Below are positions 48,330 through 57,533 of a DNA stretch of 64,000 bases, one piece after another. Where the stretch lies: assembly GCA_028751875.1 (NCBI GenBank), contig CM054141.1:74181646-74245645 (forward strand), read 5' to 3'. Source of the stretch: Rapana venosa. Its lineage: Eukaryota > Mollusca > Gastropoda > Neogastropoda > Muricidae. Position 1 is the stretch's first letter, and each line of letters begins with the position of its first letter. A program made the position numbers and the translations under genes. The notes below the pieces were generated by a model. The model saw only the letters and a list, made by a program, of their open reading frames with translations. It searched no databases and was not told where the DNA came from.

Positions 48330-49815
48330 TATACCTTCTTCTTCTTTCTTTCATCTGCTGCTGGTGCCCTTCAGCGTTGGGGGAGACACAGACGTCTGTC
48401 TGCAGCAAGGTGGGAGGCTTGGTGTACGCTCCATCCTCTCCTTGGTCTACCTCTGGCTTTCCAGCCATTGTGTTTGGTGGTGTATGCCCCTAGGGCTGGT
48501 TTGTTGGGCGGCATTCTAGTGAGGTGATCAAACCACCTGATCCTTTGTTGTTCGATATGGGAGAATTGATCACTGAGAATTGACCACGTCTCTGATCACT
48601 TCATTCTTGATCTTGTCGCGTCTGGTCTTGTTGACAGCTTTTCTCAGGCAGCACATTTCACATGTGACCAATTTTCTCTCTAAGGCTTTTGTTAGGGCCC
48701 ATGTCTGACACTGGTATGTGAGTGTTGGAACGAAGATGGTGTTGATGAGTTTTGCCTTGGTGCTCATTGGGATGCTGGAATGTTTTAGAAGGGGGGCGAG
48801 TTGGTAACTGACTGCGTTCGCTTTCTGGCATCTTGTTTCTATCTCTCTGTCCAATTTTCCATCTTCAGTGAAGAGGCTGCCAAGGTATTTAAATTCTTTG
48901 GTCTGTTTCAGCTGGGTGCCGTTGATGTTGATGTCCAGCTTTCCAGAATTTCTGCTGACAGACATAACTTCTGTTTTGGTGATACTGATCTTCATGTCAT
49001 ACCTCTCGCAGCTTGTGTTGAGTTGGTCTGTGTGTTCTTGAAGAGCTGCTTTGTTCTGATTCATCAAGGACTGGTCGTCAGCAAATAATAGTTCATTCAG
49101 GGCCTCAAGATCTGGGTTGGCTTCCTTTGTAATCTGGTCCATGTAGATCACGAAGAGAAGGGGAGAGAGTACGCAGCCTTGCCTGACCCCTGATGTAACC
49201 GGGAACCAGTCGGATGTTCCACTGGCTGTTCGGACTGTGCTCATACTGTTGGCATAGATTGCTCTGATGTTATCAAGCAACTTCCCCTTCACGTCGTACT
49301 GCTCCAGGATCTTCCAGAGCTTGTCTCTGTTGACTCAGTCGAAAGCTTTTTCTTGATCAACGAATACTGTATGCAGGTCTTGGTTGTATTTGATGGCTCT
49401 TTCACACAGCTGTCGGAGTGTGAAAATGGCATCTGTGCACCCTCTTCCTTTTCGAAAGCCAAACTGGGCATTGCTCAGTAGGTGTTCTGCTTTGGCTCTT
49501 GTGCGCTGTTCCAGAATCTTTGCATACATTTTCCCTACATGGCTGAGAAGTTAAATGCCTCTGTAGGTGCTGCAGTCTCTCTTGCTTCCCTTCTTCTTCC
49601 AACTTGGCACCACTATTGCATTTTGCCAGTCCATTGGTACTTTCCTCTCTTCCCATGCTTTCTGGAAGATGATGGTGAGCCACTTAACTCCCGTTTCTCC
49701 GCATGCAAGGATGGCTTCAGTTGTTATGCCGTCATTGCCTGCCGCTTTGCCATTTGGGCTGGTCTTAATTGCTTTTTTTGTTTCAGCTTCAAGGATTTGG
49801 GGCTCTAACTGGTCT
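48330..49815 (-). mobile_element. 5'-truncated LINE with nearly complete RT ORF (two internal stops)
   Basis: The minus strand encodes most of a non-LTR RT. From 49815 downwards: a fingers segment with SPNGKAAGNDGI, IVVPSWKKKGSK, then HVGKMYAKILEQ; the Q.GFRKGRGC block (49440-49480); motif A VFVDQEKAFD; a GVRQGCVLSPLLF block; motif C LLFADDQSL with both catalytic Asp residues; the FKYLGSLFTEDGK thumb block; and a C-terminal RIRWFDHLTRMPPN. Stops are TAA at 49551-49553 and TGA at 49335-49337, the latter likely CGA to TGA inside KAFD(R)VNRD. A frame change follows at about 48570. The 3' end is a GAA-rich tail near 48336-48352. It is the least decayed RT in the window but cannot make full protein. 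Confidence 0.9.
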
Positions 49816-50276
49816 TTATAGCGTGTAAGAACTGAGAGCTGGAAGCTTGTACTCCAGATGGGTTTAAAAGATCTTTAACATTTTTCCACAGTTTGCACCG
49901 CTCTTTCAGCTTCTCCATTTCCTTGAGGATGAAAAGGGCTACTTGTCAAATGTGTGAAACCATATTTCTCAGCAAAATTACCGAAGTCTCGAGAGCTGAA
50001 CTGGGGACCATTGTCTGATAAAACAATTTCAGGAATGCCCTGTCTTCCAAAAATAGCTCTGCAATGATCAATGACAGATGTTGATGTTGTAGATGACAGG
50101 TAAGCAATATCAATCCACCTTGAGAAGTAATCCACAACAAGCAGATATTGTGATTTCTGTACTCAAACAGATCCATCCCTACAGGTTGCCATGGATAGTC
50201 AGGGGTTTTCATTGGTTTCAGTGGTTCAGGATGATGTATGCCTTCCTTCTCACAAACGCTACACTGAGTGACTTTC
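49816..50276 (-). mobile_element. Ty3/gypsy-type integrase fragment
   Basis: The minus strand encodes part of a retrotransposon integrase core. It begins at the N gap with VTQCSVCEKEG (end of the HHCC zinc-binding region), then YPWQPVGMDLFE. After a one-base frameshift near 50150-50160 comes VVDYFSRW (first catalytic Asp), SDNGPQFSS (second Asp) and PQGNGEAERAVQTV (Glu). The spacing from the second Asp to the Glu is 35 residues, as in the D,D-35-E core. A further frame change follows at about 49880, where PALSSY resembles the next integrase block. The sequence then passes into the LINE at about 49815, as if the LINE had inserted here. Upstream RT/RNase H would lie in or beyond the gap. Confidence 0.87.
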
Positions 50277-50776
50277 NNNNNNNNNNNNNNNNNNNNNNNN
50301 NNNNNNNNNNNNNNNNNNNNNNNNNNNNNNNNNNNNNNNNNNNNNNNNNNNNNNNNNNNNNNNNNNNNNNNNNNNNNNNNNNNNNNNNNNNNNNNNNNNN
50401 NNNNNNNNNNNNNNNNNNNNNNNNNNNNNNNNNNNNNNNNNNNNNNNNNNNNNNNNNNNNNNNNNNNNNNNNNNNNNNNNNNNNNNNNNNNNNNNNNNNN
50501 NNNNNNNNNNNNNNNNNNNNNNNNNNNNNNNNNNNNNNNNNNNNNNNNNNNNNNNNNNNNNNNNNNNNNNNNNNNNNNNNNNNNNNNNNNNNNNNNNNNN
50601 NNNNNNNNNNNNNNNNNNNNNNNNNNNNNNNNNNNNNNNNNNNNNNNNNNNNNNNNNNNNNNNNNNNNNNNNNNNNNNNNNNNNNNNNNNNNNNNNNNNN
50701 NNNNNNNNNNNNNNNNNNNNNNNNNNNNNNNNNNNNNNNNNNNNNNNNNNNNNNNNNNNNNNNNNNNNNNNNNNNN
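50277..50776. other. Assembly gap of exactly 500 N
   Basis: A run of 500 N, a conventional length for a gap of unknown size. Frames crossing it are meaningless, and the linkage of the two sides depends on scaffolding evidence. Confidence 0.99.
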
Positions 50777-50930
50777 TTACCAAGTTTTTCAAAAATATTC
50801 CACAATCCTAACCTCATCGTCTCTCTCATTGTTTTTTTTCCAACCAAATCCAGCCTCAAAAAAACTCCTCCTTGCTGTCAATTTTGTAAAAAAGCTCAAA
50901 AAAACCGCTTGAAGAAATTCTAGTGCAAAC
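50777..50930. other. Unannotated gap edge
   Basis: AT-rich sequence with several A and T runs, immediately after the gap. Nothing is recognised. Confidence 0.5.
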
Positions 50931-51190
50931 GCTGGCCGCCATTTTTGTTGAAGACGATCTCGGCTGGTCCAAAAAAAAATTAAAATACACTCTTAACCAA
51001 TCAGATTCTTCGTTGCTTGTGTGTGTCAAACGACCTTCACCCCTTTCTGCGGGCCTACAACGGCCTTAACATTCATTGGCTGACCTTTGAAAGCGAAAGT
51101 AAGCTTTCAATTATGACCACCCACGTCATCCCGGAATATTCCGGGATCCGCCACACAGCCTAGACCCGCCTTTCCCGGAATATTCCGGGA
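50931..51190. promoter_or_regulatory. Promoter-like segment: YY1-like site, CCAAT boxes, paired palindromes
   Basis: The sequence ggccgccattttt (about 50934-50946) is the reverse complement of the YY1/initiator motif AAATGGCGGCC. CCAATCAG lies at 50997-51004 and its inverse ATTGGCTG at 51075-51082. Then come two perfect 18-bp palindromes, tcccggaatattccggga, at 51129-51146 and 51173-51190, 44 bp apart. Such a cluster is usual at promoters. No first exon was recognised, and a transposon origin is equally possible. GAAnnTTC inside each palindrome also fits a heat-shock-element half-dimer. Confidence 0.35.
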
Positions 51191-51204
51191 ACCGCGCCAC
51201 TAGG

Positions 51205-51485
51205 GTTAACACTCCCACTATGTCCACAATGATGTTTAACACTCCCACTATCTCCACAATGATGTTTAACACACTCCCACTATCTCCACAATGATGTTTA
51301 ACACTCCCACTATCTCCACAATGATATTTAACACACTCCCACAATCTGCACAATGATGTTTAACACTCCCACTATCTCCACAATGATGTTTGACACACTC
51401 CCTCTATCTCCACAATGATGTTTGACACACTCCCACTATCTCCACAATGATGTTTGACACACTCCCTCTATCTCCACAATGATTC
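51205..51485 (+). repeat. 30/32-bp minisatellite, about 9 copies
   Basis: The unit gtttaacactcccactatct followed by ccacaatgat, with a 32-bp form (acacactccc) and a gtttgac variant. The last unit merges into unique sequence at about 51485. Confidence 0.95.
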
Positions 51486-51552
51486 TTACTGTGGGTGGGG
51501 GGTAGAGGGTGTGGGTCAATGTGCAGTCAGAGAAGAGAAGGCAAGGCCCTTT

Positions 51553-51555
<3 letters not shown>

Positions 51556-51585
<30 letters not shown>

Positions 51586-51664
51586 CTCTCTCTCTCTCTC
51601 TTCCTCTCTCTCTCTCTCTCCTCTCTCTTTTCTCTCTCTCTCTCTCTCTCATCTGTCTCTCTCA

Positions 51665-51721
<57 letters not shown>
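51556..51721 (+). repeat. Interrupted (TC)n tract
   Basis: About 165 bp of CT dinucleotides with scattered single-base deletions and an atctgtctctctcatc interruption. Confidence 0.97.
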
Positions 51722-51723
<2 letters not shown>

Positions 51724-51799
51724 GGCGTTGGCTGGAGAATGGGGCATGATGCTGAGATAGGTAAACAAGGGAAGGGGCTACTGTTCTTCATGTGTAGTC

Positions 51800-52210
51800 G
51801 AGCTCTGTGCAGGTGCTGGCCACTGTCTTGGCCTTGGTCTAAGCAGCTGACAGTTCAGCCAGCGCTAGACAAGCCTGCCCCTTATGTGCCAGTGTTTGGG
51901 TGGGCAGCTGCTTTGGAAACACTTTTTGAGTTGAGACAAAACTGAATCTCTACAGTAGAACTTTCCCCTGACTTCCTGCCCTGCCCTTGCTGGCAAGGTT
52001 TCTGCAGCACCATTCCCTTTGTGATGAAAAAGACAGTGTAACAGTTTCTTTTGAGACCACTGGTTTCAAGTGATTTGAGGTGGATTTTAACCTTTCCAAA
52101 CCCATGCTTTGTTTTGGGACGTCCTTGGAGGTTCATACACAGGTCTCATCACCTGTCAAGTTTTCATCCAGCCTCTTGCGATCACCATTCTTGTAAATGT
52201 TGAGTATATA
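51800..52210 (-). pseudogene. Mariner-like transposase relic
   Basis: Broken minus-strand frames give, in order, KRLDENLTGDETCV near 52145-52190 (compare RRLDE.VTGDETW around the first catalytic Asp of mariner transposases), then NKAWVWKG, then CYTVFFITKGMVLQKP near 52000-52040 (compare TVFFDTKG.VL...P), then SVLSQLKKCFQ near 51900-51940. The order and spacing fit the Tc1/mariner catalytic domain. At least three frame changes and several stops are present; the second Asp (HDNA) region is not recognisable. No terminal inverted repeats were identified. Confidence 0.6.
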
Positions 52211-52500
52211 TTATTATGTTTGCAGAAACACACCCTCTCCCCTTTATTTTCAGATGTCAAAACATGCGAGACCCTGAGTATCTGCAGTCAACAAATGAAC
52301 ACCAGCACAATCAGCAATTTTTTCCAGGCAATTAACTCTACAGCCTTCTTCCACCATGGCCATTACTCATTACATTTGAAGTTCTGGGATTTTTTGCACT
52401 TTCCCCCTGACGTTATCTTCACTGCTTGACTGACCACTTGTGAAATGCTTTACCCACCTAAACACGTTTAGAGCAGAAGGTTGTTCATGTGCTCTTAATT
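52211..52500. other. Unannotated
   Basis: Sequence between the mariner relic and the next LINE; it may contain further decayed transposase. No motif is clear. Confidence 0.4.
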
Positions 52501-52504
52501 CCGC

Positions 52505-53997
52505 ATGATTTTGATGCATTTATTCAGGCTGTCTGCCCGGGTGGAGCGTGTTGCCACAAGAGCAGCGCCACCCCTAGTTTTTGAGAATAGCGTCATTGTT
52601 GATGAAGAAATTATCTGTAAGCACTTAAAGGCAATAAATATTAACAAATCTCCTGGACCAGATGGTATATGTGGAAGAACCCTGAAATTCTGCGCTACTG
52701 AGCTTGCCAGTATCCTTCAACACCTGTTGTAAGCCTCGCTGGATACTTGTCAGATTCCAGTTATTAGGAAAACTTCCAATGTAATACCTCTTCCAAAGAA
52801 ACCCAATCCTCCTCAGCCTAATGATTTTAGACCTGTAGCTCTCACATCTCTTGTGATGAAAACGCTAGAAAAGATCACAAAATCTCTCATTCTTTCCGCT
52901 ATACCAAACTATTCATTTTGAACAAGTTGTATAGTCACTTGGAAACACCTGACTCTCATGCCAGAATATTGTTCGCTGACTTTAGTTCTGCTTTCAGTAC
53001 AATGCAGCTTAACAAAATAATCTCAAAATTTGATGTAGACAATCAACTTGTTCGTTGGCTGATTGAATTTTTAACCAACAGACCACAGCATGTTTTTGCC
53101 AACAAAATATCTTCTTCGGTTAGATTTACCTGCACTGGTTCTCCGCAGGGTTGCGTCCTCTCACCACTTCTGTACATTCTATACACGGATGATTGCAGAA
53201 GCAGCTATGGCCATTCCTTTCTGGTAAAGTTCGCAGACAACAGTGCTCTGTTATCTCTCTTATCCAGATCAGTCTTAGACCACGGTCCAGCCCTCACTGA
53301 GTTCATACACTGGTGTGACGAGGCCTATCTAGAGCTAAATGTTTCTAAAACTAAAAATCTGCCTATCGACTTCAGAAGATCAGGGCATACTCCTAAGAAT
53401 ATTATTATCCATAATCAAGTTGAAAACGTTTCGAACTATAAGTATCTGGGAACTGTTTTTGACCACAAGTTAAACTGGGACGTTAACACTGACACTATTC
53501 TCGAAAAGGGACAACAATGTGTGTATTTTCTGAGGAAACTGAACTCATTTTTTGTAGACCAAAAGATTATTTCCTTGTTTTACAAGTCTTACATAGAGAG
53601 TGTTCTAAGTTTTGCTTTTATTTGTTGGTACATTAACCTTAGTGTTAAAAACAAGAATGACCTGCAGAGAATTGTAAGAATCTGCTAAAAAACAATTGGA
53701 GAAGAACAAAACAAGAATGACCTGCAGAGAATTGTAAGAATCTGCTAAAAAACAATTGGAGAAGAACAAAGAGATCTCATGTCATTCTGCAATCAGCAGC
53801 TTGTATGCAAAGTGATTGCCATTTTGGCTGATCCCTCCCATGCTTTGTTTCCAGAATTTCAGTTGTTGCCTTCGGGACACCATTTTCAGTGCCCCAACAG
53901 CAAAACAAACAGAAAAAGAAATTCTTTTGGGCCAGTTAGCATTCAAATTCTAAATCACAATGATGTTGACTCCCTAGTTTTTACATTTCTCTGAATT
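52505..53997 (+). mobile_element. L2/CR1-like LINE reverse transcriptase, defective
   Basis: From 52505 the frame shows NINKSPGPDGICGRTLK (start of fingers), then past a TAA at 52730-52732, NVIPLPKKPNPPQPNDFRPV. A deletion of some 35-40 residues removes the block before motif A. From 52918 the frame is open for 256 codons: LFADFSSAF (motif A), GSPQGCVLSPLLY, FADNSALL (motif C, second Asp changed to Asn at 53239-53241), LNVSKTK, YKYLGTVFD and the C-terminal region. A 60-bp exact tandem duplication (about 53650-53769) repeats the DLQRIVRIC stop segment in frame. The tail ends with LLPSGHHFQ...NSFGP near 53990. All this argues for a non-functional copy. Confidence 0.9.
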
Positions 53998-54264
53998 ACT
54001 TGCCTGATAGTCATTGTTATGAGTGTAGTCAATTCTTCAATTTTACGTCTGTTCACAGTGATATTAGACACAAAAAGGCTAACAATTCAGAAAAAAACGG
54101 TTAAGGAACTAACTACTGTAACCATAATACAATGAAAGAAATGAATTTACCTTGTGAATAACTGTATAACTAATTAAACCACAACAGATAAAAAAAAAAT
54201 TTTTTTAAACCCCATGTCATGTATTCCATGCCAAAAGAACACTGGGAAAAAAGGTAACAATTTC
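53998..54264 (+). other. Probable LINE 3' untranslated sequence
   Basis: AT-rich sequence after the LINE ORF. No coding potential is seen. The family's candidate 3' end is at about 55000-55058, so this stretch is probably its 3' UTR, later expanded by repeats. Confidence 0.4.
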
Positions 54265-54271
54265 AAAAACT

Positions 54272-54430
54272 TACATGTGTGTGTGTGTGTGTGTGAAATA
54301 AGTCTGTCTTCTAGTCAATGGTCTTTAAAACATTGAATTCATACATTGGTGTATGTGTGTGTGTGTGAAATAAGTCTGTCTTCTAGTCAATGGTCTTTAA
54401 AACATTGAATTCATACATTGGTGTATGTGT
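54272..54430 (+). repeat. 72-bp tandem duplication with (GT)n
   Basis: The segment gaaataagtctgtcttctag through cattggtgtatgtgtgtg occurs twice with a 72-bp offset. A third, decayed partial copy (gtcttctagtcaatg) is at about 54508. Confidence 0.93.
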
Positions 54431-54604
54431 GTGCGTGGGTATGTTCGCGCACGCACGCATGTGCGTGTGTACGTGTTGCATATGTGCATGCGTAAATAAT
54501 AGCTTATGTCTTCTAGTCAATGTTTTTTTTTATAACATTGTGTTCCCATTTGGGGTTTGTGTGCGTGCGTGCGTGTATGTGTGTCTGTGTGTGTGTGCGT
54601 GTGT

Positions 54605-54608
54605 GTTA

Positions 54609-54642
<34 letters not shown>

Positions 54643-54890
54643 GTGTTACACAAAATTTTCAGCGCACGTAAAAGAACCCACGGCAACAAGAGAGTTGTCC
54701 CTGGCAAAATTCTTAGAAAAAAGCCACTCTGATAGGGAAACAAATACAGTTGCAGACCTAAAGAAAAGAAAAAAAAGGGTGGCGCTGCTCTTGTGGTGAC
54801 GCGCTCTCCCCGGGGAGAGCAGCCCGAATTTCACGCAGAGAAATCTCGTGACTAAAGTGGTATAAATAATTAAATAAATAAATAAATGTG
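54605..54890 (+). mobile_element. 5'-truncated tRNA-derived SINE (molluscan type), plus orientation
   Basis: The run begins tagtctttcggatgagacga, continues through aaaagaacccacggcaacaa and ttgtccctggcaaaattct, and ends gagcagcccgaatttcacgc followed by an A/T-rich tail (aataaataaataaat). I recognise this body as a widespread SINE in gastropod and other mollusc genomes. The tRNA-like head is missing. GT-rich sequence lies directly upstream. It is a partner of the inverted copy at 55058-55352. Confidence 0.85.
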
Positions 54891-54999
54891 TGTGTGCTCA
54901 TGACATTTTTGTTTGAAGTCATTTTGGAATGTTTAAACCAATATGAAATGTAGCTTTTTGTGTCTTTTGAGATTATGATATGTATCAATCTGCCTGTCA

Positions 55000-55057
55000 G
55001 TATTGTAATTGCCCTGTATGGGATGATTAAAGTGGTTTTGACTTGACGACTTGACCC
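55000..55057 (+). mobile_element. LINE 3' tail (TTGACTTGA-type)
   Basis: ttgtaattgccctgtatggg, then atgattaaagtggttttgac, then ttgacgacttgac. It matches the isolated tail at 39205-39282 and probably ends the LINE whose RT is at 52505-53997. Confidence 0.6.
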
Positions 55058-55352
55058 TTTTTTTTTTCTTTTCCTGTCTGCAACTGTATTTGTTTCCCTA
55101 TCGGAGTGGCTTTTTCTACAGAAATTTGCCAGGGACAACTCTTGTTGCCGTGGGTTCTTTTATGTGCACTAAATAATTATGTGTAATACACAAAACTTGG
55201 ATTTATCGTCTCATCTGAAAGACTAGCATCCAGACCACCACTCATGGTCTAATGGATGGGGAAAGTTTTGGGCCCAGACGGGGTTTAAACCACCACACAC
55301 TTCAGACCCGGACCATTCGCTTTCTAGGCAGGTGGGTTACCTCTAGACCACC
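55058..55352 (-). mobile_element. tRNA-derived SINE with intact head, minus orientation
   Basis: Reading the minus strand, the element opens with tggactggtggtctagaggt, with an A-box-like TGGTCTAGAGG, and has GGTTTAAACCC as the B box (a CG to TA decayed GGTTCGAACCC). It continues into tagtctttcagatgagacga and aaaagaacccacggcaacaa, the body shared with 54605-54890. It stops within the A-rich middle (plus-strand T run at 55056-55068), so its 3' third is missing. Together the two copies make an inverted repeat of about 150-180 bp around a 200-bp spacer. Confidence 0.87.
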
Positions 55353-55735
55353 AGTCCATTTTTGCTAAGTGCCACATGTACCATGCTGTAGCTGTGGTAA
55401 TCTTTAGTGGAAAATGTCATTTTCTGTGCCATTTTTCTCCTCAGTGTCTGACATTGCCTAGCCAAAATGTATCAGAACAGGAAGACAGATCAAAGGAGTC
55501 TGACAGAATTTGGCACAGAAATACATTATGCTGTGATGGTTTTTGATGTAAATCGCCATTTTGTGTAAACGCATTTACAGGTCATTCAAAGGTGGTCTCA
55601 GTTTACTGGAAAGTGCCCTCAGAGATTTGCCTAATAAAATAATCAGAAGAAAATGACAGAAGAATACCATAGTTGATAATGACAATTAATGGAAATTAAG
55701 AAACAGCAGTTAAAAAACAGAAAACTTAACATAAC
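55353..55735. other. Unannotated intron-like sequence
   Basis: Unique AT-rich sequence before the minisatellite. Nothing is recognised. It is presumably intronic to FPGT. Confidence 0.45.
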
Positions 55736-57530
55736 CCATCAGTGCTGAAGTAATCTATGACTTGTAGTGCTGAAGTAATCTATGACTTGTAGTGCTGAAG
55801 TAATCAGTGATCTATGACTTGTAGTGCTGAAGTAATCTATGGTTTGTAGTGCTGAAGTAATCAGTGATCCATGACTTGTAGTGCTGAAGTAATCAATGAT
55901 CTATGACTTGTAGTGCTGAAGTAATCAGTGATCTATGGCTTGTAGTGCTGAAGTAATCTATGGTTTGTAGTGCTGAAGTAATCAGTGATCCATGACTTGT
56001 AGTGCTGAAGTAATCAGTGATCCATGACTTGTAGTGCTGAAGTAATCAGTGATCCATGACTTGTAGTGCTGAAGTAATCAGTGATCTATGACTTGTACTG
56101 CTGAAGTAATCTATGACTTGTAGTGCTGAAGTAATCAGTGATCTATGACTTGTACTGCTGAAGTAATCTATGACTTGTAGTGCTGAAGTAATCAGTGATC
56201 CATGACTTGTAGTGCTGAAGTAATCAGTGATCTATGACTTGTAGTGCTGAAGTAATCAGTGATTTGTAGTGCTGAAGTAATCAGTGATCTATGACTTGTA
56301 GTGCTGAAGTAATCAATGATCTATGACTTGTAGTGCTGAAGTAATCAGTGATCTATGACTTGTAGTGCTGAAGTAATCAGTGATCTATGACTTGTAATGC
56401 TAAAGTAATCTATGACATGTAGTGCTGAAGTAATCTATGACATGTAGTGCTGAAGTAATCTATGACATGTAGTGCTGAAGTAATCTATGACATGTAGTGC
56501 TAAAGTAATCTGTGACGTAGTGCTGAAGTAATCTATGATTTGTAATGCTGAAGTAATCAGTGATCTATGACTTGTAGTGCTGAAGTAATCTATGGTTTGT
56601 AGTGCTGAAGTAATCAGTGATCTATGACTTGTAGTGCTGAAGTAATCAGTGATCTATGACTTGTAGTGCTGAAGTAATCAGTGATTTGTAGTGCTGAAAT
56701 AATCTATGGTTTGTAGTGCTGAAGTAATCAGTGATCTATGACTTGTAGTGCTGAAGTAATCAGTGATCCATGACATGTAGTGCTGAAGTAATCTATGATT
56801 TGTAGTGCTGAAGTAATCAGTGATCTATGACTTGTAGTGCTGAAGTAATCAGTGATCCATGACATGTAGTGCTGAAGTAATCTATGACTTGTAGTGCTGA
56901 AGTAATCAGTGATCTATGACTTGTAGTGCTGAAATAATCTTTGATTTGTAGTGCTGAAGTAATCAGTGATCTATGACTTGTAGTGCTGAAGTAATCTATG
57001 ATTTGTAGCGCTGAAGTAATCAGTGATCTATGGCTTGTAGTGCTGAAGTAATCAGTGATCTATGACTTGTAGTGCTGAAATAATCTTTGATTTGTAGTGC
57101 TGAAGTAATCAGTGATCTATGACTTGTAGTGCTGAAGTAATCTGATTTGTAGCGCTGAAGTAATCAGTGATCTATGGCTTGTAGTGCTGAAGTAATCAGT
57201 GATCTATGGCTTGTAGTGCTGAAGTAATCAGTGATCTATGGCTTGTAGTGCTGAAGTAATCAGTGATCCATGACTTGTAGTGCTGAAATAATCTATGACT
57301 TGTAGTGCTGAAATAATCTATGACTTGTAGTGCTGAAATAATCTATGGCTTGTAGTGCTGAAGTAATCAGTGATCTATGGCTTGTAGTGCTGAAGTAATC
57401 AGTGATCTATGGCTTGTAGTGCTGAAGTAATCAGTGATCCATGACTTGTAGTGCTGAAGTAATCTATGACTTGTAGTGCTGAAGTAATCTATGATTTGTA
57501 GTGCTGAAGTAATCAGTGATCTCTGACTTG
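55736..57530 (+). repeat. 25/32-bp minisatellite running into the FPGT splice acceptor
   Basis: About 60 units in two sizes. The 32-bp form is tagtgctgaagtaatcagtg followed by atctatgacttg, and the 25-bp form lacks agtgatc. Variants include ccatgacttg, tatggcttg, tgatttgtag and a local run with gacatgtag (56405-56510). The last unit reads gatctctgacttg and is followed at once by cag and the FPGT exon. Confidence 0.96.
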
Positions 57531-57533
57531 CAG
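57520..57533 (+). promoter_or_regulatory. FPGT 3' splice site
   Basis: The sequence gatctctgacttgcag precedes an exon that continues the conserved FPGT frame. The acceptor AG is 57532-57533. One exon base pair before the first full codon implies a phase-1 intron, with the first Gly of GNGGST split. The polypyrimidine tract is short and derives from the final minisatellite unit, where ctctgacttgcag replaces the usual ctatgacttgtag. Confidence 0.8.

Noticed and set aside
50093..50923. Open frames crossing 50277-50776
   Set aside because: They consist mainly of the N gap.
55240..55352. Functional tRNA gene
   Set aside because: A and B boxes are recognisable but the B box is decayed, no cloverleaf closes, and the sequence continues into a SINE body.
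35550..57530. CRISPR-like arrays
   Set aside because: Units are contiguous tandem repeats with no unique spacers, in eukaryotic sequence with no cas genes.
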